The translations under genes were made by a program, and so were the position numbers. Below, piece after piece: positions 49,875-59,795 of a stretch of 64,000 nt of DNA (position 1 is its first letter; each line of letters opens with the position of its first letter). Origin of the DNA: CAIVAT01 sp964525995 (GTDB taxonomy: Bacteria > Bacteroidota > Bacteroidia > Bacteroidales > FEN-979); NCBI GenBank assembly GCA_964525995.1, contig CAZGIM010000008.1, positions 62,001 to 126,000 of the forward strand. Reading direction: 5' to 3'. The notes beneath the pieces are model-generated. The model worked only from the letters and a program-made list of their open reading frames with translations, was not told the origin of the DNA and ran no database searches.

Positions 49875-52460
49875 ATGAAACAATTATCGCTCATATTCTG
49901 CTTTTTACCTGTTTTATGTTTTGCCCAGATTGATGATCGGTTTTCGGATGGGAATTTTTCGGAAAATCCATCCTGGGTCGGAAACACAGACCGTTTTATC
50001 ATTAACCAGCAACTACAGTTACAACTGAAGTCATCCGGAACAGACACGTCCTGTCTGTTTACCCGAAACCACCTGATCGCAGAAGCTGAATGGACCTGGT
50101 GGATGAAACTATCATTTAATACTTCTGCCAATAATTTTGCACGAATCTATTTTGTCGCAGATACTAACGAAGTAGAAAAAATCAGCAGTGCCCTGTTTCT
50201 TCAGACCGGGGGAAGTGATGATTCCCTAACGGTTTATGAGCAAAATACAACCGGGTGCACAAAAATATTGACCCTTTCTGCATATTTAACCAACCATAGC
50301 ACCAATTTTTTGAGAATAAAAATTTTACATCCTACCCGAAATGATTGGGAATTATTTATTGATTCTACCGGTGGGTATGATTTTTTTCATGCCGGAACAT
50401 TTACAGACAGTATAAATCGCCTCACAAATTGGTTGGGCCTTTTTTGCAAATATACTTCCAGTAATTCATCCAAGTTTTATTTTGATGATTTTTATGTAGG
50501 ACCGATCCGGCGGGACACGATTCCCCCTAAAGTATTATCAGCCGAATTGCTAACTGATCGGACCCTGGAGCTTTCCTATTCAGAGATTCCCGAAAAATCA
50601 TCGGCTGAAAATCCATTGAACTATATCATTTCCTCTCATGGTGAAAATCCGACAATGGTAACCCAACTGTCAGACAGGCCCGCCACAGTAATCCTCACAT
50701 TCAACAATCCCATACCGGAACGGACCTGTGATTCTTTAATGATTTCCGCTATATTTGATCCTGCCGGTAATATTATTCAAGATTCTGTCGTTGGATTCTG
50801 CTGGTTTCATCCGTTGGTTCATGAAATTGTGATAAACGAACTATTGGCTGATCCGGAACCAGCAGTAGGGTTACCTGAGGGAGAATTCGTTGAATTGTAC
50901 AACAAGACGATGTTTCCGGTAAATTTGAAAAACTGGACCTTCTCTTTCGGGAATAATAAAAAGACATTTCCATCAGTTCGTATTGAGCCTGAAGATTATC
51001 TGATTATTGCAAAGGATTCCTTGTATCACAGTTTTAGCAGGTGTGCATGGTTGTTTACCTCCGCATCTTCCCTTTCAAATGAGGGAACCCAATTGGTTTT
51101 AAGAGATCCGGACCAAAGAGTTATTCATGCGTTGAAGTATGAACCGGGTTGGTATCAGGATTCATTTAAAGCAGAAGGAGGATGGTCGCTGGAGATGAAG
51201 GATCCGGATAATCCCTGCGGATGTTCTGATAATTGGTCTGCGTCAATCCATCCCCTGGGCGGTACTCCAGGAGCTCTTAATTCTGTTTCAAAAGATAATC
51301 CGGATGTGAAACCACCCTATATGACCGGGGCGTTTCTTATTGATACCAACCTTATGGAGATCCGGTTTTCGGAAGCGATGGACAGTATGTCGCTAAGAAA
51401 AGAGCATTTCTTTATTACCGGCTCAAATGTTCATGAACCGGAGGAACTCACATTAGTGCCTCCTGATTATCAAAATATCACATTAAGATTTCTGCATCAT
51501 TTTGATACCGGTTTGATTTATCAAATCAGAGCAGATACCTCAATACAGGATTGTTCCGGGAACCCAATTGATGCATTAAAAACCATTCAGTGTGCTATCC
51601 CTGCTCAAGTTAATAAAAATGATATAGTTATAAATGAGTTTCTTCCTGATCCATATAGCGGAGGGGCAAGGTTTATAGAATTGTACAATCCGTCGGAGAA
51701 GGTTGTCAACCTGGAGTCGCTTGTTGTTGCCGGTAAAGATACTTCGGGGAATATGCTTCCTGAGGCATTTCCAATAGAGGAAAGAGGGAATTTACTATTC
51801 CCCGGAGCGTACCGGGTACTAACCACTGAGGCAAGCAATGTCCAACAATACTATTGGTGCCCTGCACCCGAATGCTTTACAGAAATGAAATCGTTTCCAG
51901 TTTTTTATGATGATTCGGGGACCCTTATTCTGGCAAGGAAATATGATCAAATGGTCATTGACCGGGTGAGGTACTATTCGGGAATGCATTTTCCTCTGTT
52001 AGTTTCACATGAAGGAGTCTCACTTGAACGGTACCATCCCGATCGCCCTTCCATGGATGTTTCAAACTGGCACTCCTCATCGGAAACAAATGGTTTTGCA
52101 ACGCCGGGGTATCTGAATTCTCACCGGTATTATACTGAAGACCCATCAGTTGATATAGAAATACAGCCCGCTGTATTTTCTCCTGATAATGATGGATTCA
52201 ATGACCTTCTATCCTTGACTCTGAGAAATATCAAACCAGACCAGCCCATAAATATTACCATTTTTGACAAGAGGGGTATGCGGATAAGGTGTTTAGCCAA
52301 TAATGTTCTGGCCGGTGAATCTACGGTTTTTGTCTGGGATGGAATGTCGGATGATCGTCAAAAAGTTCCGACAGGCATCTATATTGTCCTTATTGAATTT
52401 ACCTCAGAAAGCGGCGTTCAGAAGTCGATTAAAAAAGTGGTTATCCTCTCCGGCTATTAA
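49875..52460 (+). CDS. Secreted lamin-tail-domain protein with type B (CHU_C) T9SS sorting domain
   Basis: From the ATG at 49875 the protein starts with a signal peptide (MKQLSLIFCFLPVLCFAQ). Two lamin-tail domains are visible, each opening with an INE segment: IVINELLADPEP then GEFVELYNK, and IVINEFLPDP then RFIELYNPS. Between them lie Ig-like segments around PYMTGAFLIDTNLMEIRFSE. The end is a gliding-motility-associated type B sorting domain: FSPDNDGFNDLL, NITIFDKRG, WDGMSDD and PTGIYIVLIE. It would be exported by the type IX system and displayed on the cell. A GTG 78 bases earlier keeps the frame open but lacks a signal peptide. The stop overlaps comF by four bases. Confidence 0.85.
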   Translation: MKQLSLIFCFLPVLCFAQIDDRFSDGNFSENPSWVGNTDRFIINQQLQLQLKSSGTDTSCLFTRNHLIAEAEWTWWMKLSFNTSANNFARIYFVADTNEVEKISSALFLQTGGSDDSLTVYEQNTTGCTKILTLSAYLTNHSTNFLRIKILHPTRNDWELFIDSTGGYDFFHAGTFTDSINRLTNWLGLFCKYTSSNSSKFYFDDFYVGPIRRDTIPPKVLSAELLTDRTLELSYSEIPEKSSAENPLNYIISSHGENPTMVTQLSDRPATVILTFNNPIPERTCDSLMISAIFDPAGNIIQDSVVGFCWFHPLVHEIVINELLADPEPAVGLPEGEFVELYNKTMFPVNLKNWTFSFGNNKKTFPSVRIEPEDYLIIAKDSLYHSFSRCAWLFTSASSLSNEGTQLVLRDPDQRVIHALKYEPGWYQDSFKAEGGWSLEMKDPDNPCGCSDNWSASIHPLGGTPGALNSVSKDNPDVKPPYMTGAFLIDTNLMEIRFSEAMDSMSLRKEHFFITGSNVHEPEELTLVPPDYQNITLRFLHHFDTGLIYQIRADTSIQDCSGNPIDALKTIQCAIPAQVNKNDIVINEFLPDPYSGGARFIELYNPSEKVVNLESLVVAGKDTSGNMLPEAFPIEERGNLLFPGAYRVLTTEASNVQQYYWCPAPECFTEMKSFPVFYDDSGTLILARKYDQMVIDRVRYYSGMHFPLLVSHEGVSLERYHPDRPSMDVSNWHSSSETNGFATPGYLNSHRYYTEDPSVDIEIQPAVFSPDNDGFNDLLSLTLRNIKPDQPINITIFDKRGMRIRCLANNVLAGESTVFVWDGMSDDRQKVPTGIYIVLIEFTSESGVQKSIKKVVILSGY

Positions 52461-53143
52461 ATGATGGCTGCGGCGATACAAACAACACTAACCCTGACAC
52501 CAGGTATCTGATTTAAAGTATGAATACATGATTCCAGTGTTGCACCGGTTGTCACAACATCGTCAACGAGTAGCAGATATTTGTTTTCAAAAGAATGAGG
52601 ATTTTTAAGTATAAAAATATCATGAACATTTTGGTACCGGTCAAATCTCGATTTACGGGTTTGAGTTCCAGTATGGGTTGATCTCGACAACAGTGAGTGA
52701 TCAACAGGAATATGCATCGGTTCAGACAATCCCATACCAAACAACTCACTTTGATTATAACCGCGTTGCATATATTTCTTTTTATGAAGTGGAACCGGAA
52801 TTATGAAATCGGCATTTTTATAATGGATATCATCCTTCAGTATTTCACCATACAGTTTTCCTAAATAGGTACCGATTTCCTTTATCCCTTTATATTTTAG
52901 TTGATGAATTAAATGTTGAACTTTACTTCCTTTATTGAATACCAGAAAGGCAGTAGCGTGGTCAATTTGTTCCCTGCCCCAGAATAGCCGCGCCACAGGA
53001 TTATCACCATCCAGGTGGAAATTGGTTCTAGGCAGGTGGTAGAGGCAGGAACTACAAAGAACCCTCTCAAAACTCCAAAGGTTATTCCCACATCCGGCAC
53101 AAATCCTTGGAAAAATGAGGCCGATAAAATCATTAAGCCACAA
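52457..53143 (-). CDS. comF: ComF family phosphoribosyltransferase-like protein
   Basis: The 228-residue protein has an N-terminal zinc knuckle pair (CAGCG and CSSC) and a C-terminal type I phosphoribosyltransferase domain with the PRPP loop LLVDDVVTTGAT. It also shows the RGYNQSELF and TRKSRFDRYQNV segments of ComF proteins. In naturally competent bacteria ComF helps DNA uptake; in the Bacteroidota the role is less defined. It converges on the lamin-tail protein gene. Confidence 0.88.
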   Translation of the reverse strand: MWLNDFIGLIFPRICAGCGNNLWSFERVLCSSCLYHLPRTNFHLDGDNPVARLFWGREQIDHATAFLVFNKGSKVQHLIHQLKYKGIKEIGTYLGKLYGEILKDDIHYKNADFIIPVPLHKKKYMQRGYNQSELFGMGLSEPMHIPVDHSLLSRSTHTGTQTRKSRFDRYQNVHDIFILKNPHSFENKYLLLVDDVVTTGATLESCIHTLNQIPGVRVSVVCIAAAII

Positions 53144-53205
53144 ACCCGGTTTACCGGTTAATCAGAGATTTTCCTAAAAGTTAAATCATATTCGGAAAAA
53201 ACCTG

Positions 53206-53213
53206 TAGGTTTG
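53206..53213 (+). promoter_or_regulatory. Candidate -7 element before the double ABC ATPase gene
   Basis: TAGGTTTG matches TAnnTTTG and overlaps the first in-frame TTG at 53211, so the gene more likely starts at the GTG at 53229. Confidence 0.4.
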
Positions 53214-53228
53214 ATAAAATTTTGTATC

Positions 53229-54926
53229 GTGTCGGTCACTCCGGTTTTACGTGTCCAGGATCTAAGTATTTCGTTTTGTCATGGAGACCATACCCCATCC
53301 AAGGTAGTCGATCACATATCTTTTTCAATTGGGTCCCGCGAAACGGTAGCCATGGTAGGTGAATCGGGATCCGGTAAGACGGTCACGGCACTTGCCATAC
53401 TTAGATTAATTTCCCAACCACAGGCTATAATAGACTCCGGAAACATATTTTTCAGAACATCCGATAAAACGGTCATCGATTTACTGAAGTTGGAGCCAGA
53501 GAAATTACCATCTATCAGAGGAAAATTTATTTCGATGATATTTCAGGAACCGATGTCGTCCCTGAATCCTGTATTTACCTGCGGCGATCAGGTTGCAGAA
53601 AGCCTTAGAATACATTTGGGGCTTACTTCCCGGGATGCGTATAGGAAAAGTCTGGATTTGTTTGAGGAGGTAAAATTACCAAGGCCTGCCCAAATCTTTC
53701 AAGCGTACCCACATCAGCTTTCTGGCGGACAAAAACAAAGGGTCATGATAGCCATGGCCATTTCATGTAATCCCTCCCTTTTGATAGCGGATGAGCCGAC
53801 CACTGCATTAGATGTAACGGTTCAAAAGACCATCCTTGAGTTACTGAGGCAGCTACAGGAAAACAGAGGTATGAGTGTGCTATTTATCACCCATGATCTT
53901 GGGTTGGTCGCAGGATTTGCTAATCGTGTTATTGTATTACACAAGGGAAAGGTTGTTGAAGAGGGAATGGTTACGGATATTTTTAATCATCCGAAGGATA
54001 CTTATACCCAGGGATTATTGGCGTGCCGACCACCCCTTATTACCCGGCCGCACAGGCTCCCTACCGTGAATGACTTTATTAACGGAAAGGATAAAGTCAC
54101 ACAAGAGGTGATCACTTCCGGTCAACGTGAATTATTTCATCGTGACATTTATTCAAATGATCCGATCCTTAAAATCGAACATCTTGGAAAAAAATTCGGA
54201 CAAGTTCACGTACTTCATGATGCCTGTTTAGAGGTTTTCCCGGGAGAAACTTTAGGAATAGTAGGAGAATCAGGCAGCGGAAAAACGACCCTTGCCCGTG
54301 TGACCCTTGATCTAATCCCGGCAACCGAGGGGCGAATTTTGTTTGATAATGTTGATATTACAAGAATTACGCGAAAAATGATAAAAAAATTCCGCAAGGA
54401 ATTTCAGATTATTTTTCAGGATCCCTACGCGTCGTTGAATCCGAGGTTGACAGTTGGTGAAACCATAGAGGAACCGATGAAGGTACATGGCTTGCACGGA
54501 AACCGTAACTCAAGAAAGCAAAAGGTTTTGGATTTAATGGGGAAAGTGGGTCTTACTTGCGATCAATACAATAGATATCCCCATGAGTTTTCTGGTGGTC
54601 AACGTCAGCGTATCTGCATTGCAAGAGCGCTGGCTGTCGAGCCCCGTTTGATCATTTGCGATGAATCTGTTTCTGCTCTGGATGTCTCCATTCAGGCTCA
54701 GGTGTTGAATCTTCTGAATGATTTGAAAAGAGAATTTGGCCTAACATACATTTTTATTTCACATGATCTTGCGGTCGTTAAATATATGTCGGATAGAGTG
54801 ATAGTAATGCGGAATGGAATAATTGTGGAAATGGGTGAAGCCGATCGTGTATTCGGGAATCCGGTATCTCCCTATACCCGGGCCTTAATTGATGCAATAC
54901 CGGGGCAAGTGCAAGAGATTTCATGA
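53229..54926 (+). CDS. Fused double ABC ATPase of the oligopeptide/dipeptide (DppD-DppF) type
   Basis: Two complete ATP-binding domains lie in one chain, as in YejF/GsiA. The first has GESGSGKTVTA, LSGGQKQRV and LLIADEPTTALD; the second has GESGSGKTTLA, FSGGQRQRI and LIICDESVSALD. Each is followed by the oligopeptide-transport tail that contains PYTRAL or DTYTQGLLA. It would power import of peptides or similar solutes. No permease or binding-protein gene is next to it, so the partners are elsewhere. The GTG at 53229 is chosen because a -7-like element covers the earlier TTG. Confidence 0.87.
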   Translation: MSVTPVLRVQDLSISFCHGDHTPSKVVDHISFSIGSRETVAMVGESGSGKTVTALAILRLISQPQAIIDSGNIFFRTSDKTVIDLLKLEPEKLPSIRGKFISMIFQEPMSSLNPVFTCGDQVAESLRIHLGLTSRDAYRKSLDLFEEVKLPRPAQIFQAYPHQLSGGQKQRVMIAMAISCNPSLLIADEPTTALDVTVQKTILELLRQLQENRGMSVLFITHDLGLVAGFANRVIVLHKGKVVEEGMVTDIFNHPKDTYTQGLLACRPPLITRPHRLPTVNDFINGKDKVTQEVITSGQRELFHRDIYSNDPILKIEHLGKKFGQVHVLHDACLEVFPGETLGIVGESGSGKTTLARVTLDLIPATEGRILFDNVDITRITRKMIKKFRKEFQIIFQDPYASLNPRLTVGETIEEPMKVHGLHGNRNSRKQKVLDLMGKVGLTCDQYNRYPHEFSGGQRQRICIARALAVEPRLIICDESVSALDVSIQAQVLNLLNDLKREFGLTYIFISHDLAVVKYMSDRVIVMRNGIIVEMGEADRVFGNPVSPYTRALIDAIPGQVQEIS

Positions 54927-54996
54927 ATCGGATTCCCGAATACATCAGGAGTAATTCAATTTATTCCCCGGGAGAATTTAAATTAATTTAGTTTTT

Positions 54997-57153
54997 ATGG
55001 AACAGAAGAGAAGAAAAAACCAAAAAGAATCACAAACCCTTGTGAATTTGGTTGTAGCGGTATTTCAGCAATATCCGAACAGCAGTTTCAATTATAAGCA
55101 AATTGCCGGAAGGTTGGGAATCATTGACAGGGCCGAAAAGGATCTGTTAAGAAATATTATCGGTCAACTTTATCTTGAGAAAAGGCTGATTTTAAGCAAG
55201 CGTGGAAAATATCAGATTAATATTCAGTTACCAGAATTTAAAAAGGACATCAAAACAAAAATTGTCGGAACAGTTGATATGAAACAAACCGGCAAAGCTT
55301 ATGTTATTCCTGAGGATCATTCGGAAGATGTTTTTATTTCGGCGACCAACACCCATCATGCTTTACACGGGGATAAGGTGCTCGTTTTTCTTTTTCCGAA
55401 AAGGAAAGGCCACAAAATTGAGGGAGAAATAATTGAAATATTAAAGCGGAACAAACGACAATTCGTTGGAACCCTTGAAACCTCAAAGAACTTTACTTTT
55501 CTAAGGCCCGACAGCGCCAGCATGCCGATCGATCTGTTTATTCCAATATCCAAGATCCATGGAGCAAAGAACGGTCAAAAGGTGGTTGCTGTCATCACTG
55601 ATTGGCCTGAGCAGTCGGCCAATCCCTTTGGTGAGGTAACAACCATTCTAGGAAAACCGGGAGAAGACCGGGTAGAAATGCAATCGATATTAGCTGAGAT
55701 TGATTTCCCGCTCTCCTTTTCGGCGGCTGCTGAGCAAGAGGCTACTTCGTTTCCAGCGGAAATTATTTCAGAGGAGATCAGGCTACGCCGGGACTTCAGG
55801 CAGGTTTTTACTATTACTATAGATCCTGAGGATGCAAAGGATTTCGATGATGCTATTTCCTTAAAGTTATTAGAAAACGGTCATTGGGAGGTCGGTGTGC
55901 ATATTGCAGATGTTTCATGGTATGTAAAACCGGGGTCTGCTATTGACAAAGAGGCAAATGAGCGGGGAACCTCTGTATATATGGTTGGAAGAACCATTCC
56001 GATGCTTCCGGAAAGATTATCAAATGGTTTATGTTCATTAAAGCAGGGTGAAGACCGGTTGTGTTTTTCGGTGGTTTTTGAAATGGATTCAGAGGCGCGA
56101 ATATACCAGGAATGGATCGGAAAGTCTATTATCAATTCTGACCGGCGGTTTAGCTATGAAGAGGTGCAGCGAATTCTCGAGGGAGAGGAACACCAGTATG
56201 GAGAAGAGCTGAACACCTTAAATCAAATAGCCGGCAAACTGAGAACGGAACGGTTCAGGAAAGGGTCTTTCAATTTTGAGACACAGGAAGTTAGATTCAT
56301 ACTTGATGAATCAGGTCGCCCGCTTCAAATTTTCCTTAGGGAAATGAAGGATTCAAATAAATTGATCGAAGACTTTATGTTGTTAGCAAACCGGAAAGTA
56401 GCGGAATGGGTTGGTAAAAGAAAAGATGACCGGAACAATAAGACATTTGTTTACAGGGTTCATGATACACCCAATCCTGAAAAACTTGAGAACTTTACTC
56501 AGTTTCTGGGAAGGCTGGGTTATAAAATCAGCCTCAGTTCGAAAAAAACAATGGCAGCATCGTTCAACCGGCTTTTCAATGATATAAAAGGTACCGGGAC
56601 GGAGAATATGATTGAGTCTATTGCTATTCGAACAATGGCGAAGGCGTATTATTCGACTCATAACATTGGTCATTACGGCCTTGCTTTTCAGCATTATACC
56701 CATTTTACCTCCCCGATACGGAGATATCCCGATCTGATGGTTCACCGGATACTTTACCAATATCTTCAAAACGGTCCTTCGGTAAACAAGGAGGAATATG
56801 AAGCCATTTGCGAACATGCCTCTGAAATGGAGCGCAGGGCAGTTGATGCAGAACGGATGTCGGTTAAATATAAGCAGGCTGAATTCATGCTCGATAAAAT
56901 AGGGCAGGAATTTGAGGCGCTGGTATCCGGAGTAAGTAAGTGGGGTATTTTTGCAGAAATATCAGGGACCAAATGTGAAGGGATGATCCGTCTGCGCGAT
57001 CTGGATGATGACTTTTATTTTCTGGATGAAGAGAATTATCAGATCATAGGACAACGATATGGAAATCGGTTTAAACTGGGCGACAAAGTGAAAATCAGGG
57101 TGAAGAGAATAGATTTGTCAAGAAAGCAAATGGATTATGATTTAGTTTCCTGA
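54997..57153 (+). CDS. rnr: Ribonuclease R
   Basis: RNase R degrades structured RNA 3' to 5'. Domains in order: an N-terminal winged helix (about 10-70), cold-shock domains (about 85-240), the RNB catalytic domain with the metal-binding TIDPEDAKDFDDAIS near residue 275, and a C-terminal S1 domain (VSGVSKWGIFAEI) at about 635-715. SPIRRYPDLMVHR is the characteristic RNB motif. The length is 718 residues with no basic tail. The acyltransferase gene follows 14 bases downstream. Confidence 0.94.
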   Translation: MEQKRRKNQKESQTLVNLVVAVFQQYPNSSFNYKQIAGRLGIIDRAEKDLLRNIIGQLYLEKRLILSKRGKYQINIQLPEFKKDIKTKIVGTVDMKQTGKAYVIPEDHSEDVFISATNTHHALHGDKVLVFLFPKRKGHKIEGEIIEILKRNKRQFVGTLETSKNFTFLRPDSASMPIDLFIPISKIHGAKNGQKVVAVITDWPEQSANPFGEVTTILGKPGEDRVEMQSILAEIDFPLSFSAAAEQEATSFPAEIISEEIRLRRDFRQVFTITIDPEDAKDFDDAISLKLLENGHWEVGVHIADVSWYVKPGSAIDKEANERGTSVYMVGRTIPMLPERLSNGLCSLKQGEDRLCFSVVFEMDSEARIYQEWIGKSIINSDRRFSYEEVQRILEGEEHQYGEELNTLNQIAGKLRTERFRKGSFNFETQEVRFILDESGRPLQIFLREMKDSNKLIEDFMLLANRKVAEWVGKRKDDRNNKTFVYRVHDTPNPEKLENFTQFLGRLGYKISLSSKKTMAASFNRLFNDIKGTGTENMIESIAIRTMAKAYYSTHNIGHYGLAFQHYTHFTSPIRRYPDLMVHRILYQYLQNGPSVNKEEYEAICEHASEMERRAVDAERMSVKYKQAEFMLDKIGQEFEALVSGVSKWGIFAEISGTKCEGMIRLRDLDDDFYFLDEENYQIIGQRYGNRFKLGDKVKIRVKRIDLSRKQMDYDLVS

Positions 57154-57167
57154 TTAAGTTTAAGTGG

Positions 57168-58955
57168 ATGGAGCTTATCTCCCGAACAGAAATTTTACAA
57201 GAGGTACCGTTTCTGAAGAAACTGGGTGGCGACTTTTTACTTAAGAACGCCTTTCGCTTGTTGCATTTTAATCGGGTAAATGATATCTATTCAAGAAACC
57301 ATCATCTTTCCGGAAAGGAGTTTTTGGAGGTGGTCATTCGGGAGACTGGTATTCAGATTAAAATTACTGCATCCGACCTTGAAAAGATTCCTAAAAACAG
57401 TAGTTTTATCACGGTGTCAAACCACCCGTATGGCGGTATTGATGGCATCCTGCTTGCGAAGATCATTTCGGATATCAATCCAGGATATAAACTGCTGGTC
57501 AATTTTCTCTTAACCCGGATTAAACCCATCCAACCTTTTTTTTTAGGGGTGAATCCTTTTGAGACCCGCAAAGATGTTCAGTCAAGTTTTGGTGGTCTGA
57601 AGGAAGCTTTGATGCATCTTCAGCTTGGGGGTCCGCTCGGAATTTTTCCCTCGGGAGAAGTAAGCAGTTTTGGCAGAAACAGGGTACATGTATTGGATCC
57701 CGAATGGCAGTTTACGATAATTAAATTTATAAAGCGGGCCCGAGTACCCATTGTACCAATTTATTTCAGTGGGCACAATTCGTTAATATTTAATTTATTA
57801 GGAATTATTAATCCATTTTTTCGAACGCTGAGGCTACCTGCTGAACTTTTCAATAAAAAAGGTCACACGATCGAGATAAGGATTGGTTCCCCGATCATGG
57901 TAAAGGAACAGGACGAGTTCCGTGAAGTCATCGAGTTTGGAAAGATGTTAAGGATGAAAACTTACAGTCTCGGGACCTATTCTCAAAAGACTGTTCAGTT
58001 TAGGTTTGGATCTGAGGTGAAGTCAACTAAAATAATATCGTCCGTAGAGCATAATCTGGTCCTTAAGGAGATTAACGCCATCCCGCCTGAATATTTTCTG
58101 TTCGCACTGCAGGGGAACAGGATATTTTGTGTTCCATCGACCAAAATTCCAAACATCATGTTAGAAATCAGCCGGTTGCGGGAACTGACCTATCGGGAGG
58201 TAGGGGAGGGGACCAACAAACAATCGGACCAGGATGAATATGATAATTATTTTGAGCAGCTTTTCATTTGGGATGATTTGGCCGGGAGGATAGTAGGAGG
58301 ATACAGGATCGGTAGGGGGGATGAAATAATGGAGCGGTTTGGAATTGCCGGACATTATATTAACAGTTTATTTAAGATTAAAAAGGAATTTGGTCCGGTA
58401 CTCAGAATTTCGTTGGAGTTGGGTCGTTCCTTCATTGTAAAAGAGTATCAACGGAAAGTCCTTTCGCTTTTTCTTTTATGGAAAGGCATCCTGTATGTTC
58501 TGCTCAGAGAGCCCCGGTATCGATATCTGATCGGACCTGTTAGCATCCCCAATGAGTTCTCAGATATATCAAAGGGTCTCGTAGTAAGGTTTTTAAAGGC
58601 GAATAATTACAATTCGGAGTACGGAGCGTATATCAAGCCCCGACATTCATTTAGGGACAGGATCCCTGAAAACATGGATCTTTCGGTATTTTTAAGATAT
58701 ACTCACAAGGATGTAAACCGGCTCGACCGGTTCATCCATGATATTGATCCCAAATTTAAATTACCCATTCTGCTTAAAAAGTATTTAAGCGTTAACTCAG
58801 AAGTTTTGGGATTTAACGTCGATCCCTTGTTTAATAATTGTCTCGATGCATTGATTATGCTGGATCTCTTTGAGGTTCCTATTGAAAAGATTGAAGCGCT
58901 TTCAAAGGAGATACACGATCAATCAATCCTGAATCGATTCAGGAAAGAAACCTGA
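57168..58955 (+). CDS. Bifunctional acyltransferase: PlsC-like domain fused to OlsB-like GNAT domain (aminolipid synthesis, OlsF-like)
   Basis: The first half (about residues 70-265) is an acyltransferase with the motif SNHPYGGIDG, a form of the HxD active site, and FPSGEVS as the phosphate/acyl-binding motif. The second half (about 300-530) resembles the OlsB-type N-acyltransferases: RLRELTYREVGEG, DDLAGRIVGGYRIG, LELGRSFIVKEYQ and YLIGPVSIPNEF. One chain could therefore make both the amide and the ester bond of an ornithine- or glycine-type aminolipid, as described for OlsF. The amino acid used cannot be read. It ends tail to tail with the LytTR regulator, one base apart. Confidence 0.8.
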   Translation: MELISRTEILQEVPFLKKLGGDFLLKNAFRLLHFNRVNDIYSRNHHLSGKEFLEVVIRETGIQIKITASDLEKIPKNSSFITVSNHPYGGIDGILLAKIISDINPGYKLLVNFLLTRIKPIQPFFLGVNPFETRKDVQSSFGGLKEALMHLQLGGPLGIFPSGEVSSFGRNRVHVLDPEWQFTIIKFIKRARVPIVPIYFSGHNSLIFNLLGIINPFFRTLRLPAELFNKKGHTIEIRIGSPIMVKEQDEFREVIEFGKMLRMKTYSLGTYSQKTVQFRFGSEVKSTKIISSVEHNLVLKEINAIPPEYFLFALQGNRIFCVPSTKIPNIMLEISRLRELTYREVGEGTNKQSDQDEYDNYFEQLFIWDDLAGRIVGGYRIGRGDEIMERFGIAGHYINSLFKIKKEFGPVLRISLELGRSFIVKEYQRKVLSLFLLWKGILYVLLREPRYRYLIGPVSIPNEFSDISKGLVVRFLKANNYNSEYGAYIKPRHSFRDRIPENMDLSVFLRYTHKDVNRLDRFIHDIDPKFKLPILLKKYLSVNSEVLGFNVDPLFNNCLDALIMLDLFEVPIEKIEALSKEIHDQSILNRFRKET

Positions 58956-58966
58956 TTCAGGCAAGT
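58928..58966. repeat. Overlapping palindromes at the tail-to-tail gene ends, possible bidirectional terminator
   Basis: CCTGAATCGATTCAGG (58928-58943) is a perfect palindrome, and CCTGATTCAGG (58951-58961) is a second. The second contains the stop codons of both converging genes. A run of T follows on the plus strand. Confidence 0.45.
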
Positions 58967-59685
58967 TTTTTACGCTCTACCAGATCAAAGAAATTTTTAT
59001 GGTAAGTCTCACTAACGGGGATATATTTATCGCTGATTTTTATTCTGTTACGTTCGATTGACTCAATTTTATCAAGCGCAACAAAAAAAGATTTATGTAC
59101 CCGGCAGAACTGGGGTTCATGTAAAACCTCTTCCAATTTCTTGGCATTCATCAGGGTCATAATTCGCCTGTTTTTTGTGACGATTCGCCAATAATCTCCC
59201 ATCCCTTCAACATAAAGCACCTCTTGATTCTCAATTCGTTCCATTCGGGTCTCTGTTTTAACGAAGAAGAATGTTGATTCCGATTGGGCTGGCTTCCCCG
59301 ATTCATTTTTAATATGCGTAGCATCGTGCTGTAACTTTTCACATACTTTATTAACACCTTTGATGAACCGTTCAAAAGAGATGGGTTTTAGCATGTAATC
59401 GATCACATCCAATTCAAAACCCTGAATGGCATAGTGTTCATAAGCTGTGGTAAATATTACTAATGGCCTATGCTTTAATGCGTTGAGTAATTGAATACCC
59501 GTCAATTCCTCCATTTGAATATCCAGAAAAATCAGGTCCACCTTGTTGGTTCTTATGAATTCAATGGATTCAATAGCGTTATCAAAGGTTTTGATCAGAT
59601 TTAAAAAAACAACCTTAGAGCAATAATCTTTGATGATGTCTAACGCCAGAGGTTCGTCATCAATGGCAATACAATTGATTTGCAT
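58957..59685 (-). CDS. LytTR-family response regulator
   Basis: The 242-residue protein has a receiver domain with acidic pair IDDEP, phosphoacceptor Asp55 in LIFLDIQME and the conserved TTAYEHY and LKPISFERF segments, then a LytTR DNA-binding domain (about residues 140-240) with ILYVEGMGDYWRI-like EVLYVEGMGDYW, HKSFFVALDKIE and IPVSETYHKNFF. It is most likely the partner of the LytS-type kinase encoded at 61580-62605, from which it is separated by an amidohydrolase gene. Such pairs in the Bacteroidota control diverse targets. Confidence 0.9.
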   Translation of the reverse strand: MQINCIAIDDEPLALDIIKDYCSKVVFLNLIKTFDNAIESIEFIRTNKVDLIFLDIQMEELTGIQLLNALKHRPLVIFTTAYEHYAIQGFELDVIDYMLKPISFERFIKGVNKVCEKLQHDATHIKNESGKPAQSESTFFFVKTETRMERIENQEVLYVEGMGDYWRIVTKNRRIMTLMNAKKLEEVLHEPQFCRVHKSFFVALDKIESIERNRIKISDKYIPVSETYHKNFFDLVERKKLA

Positions 59686-59795
59686 TTGGGTGCTTTTTAA
59701 GGGTTATTATGAGATGGTTTACTATGTCTGTACAGTTTTTTCTTATTTGATCGCTTCGATAGCAACTTCCCACTATATGCGGCGGGGAGCTTTGC

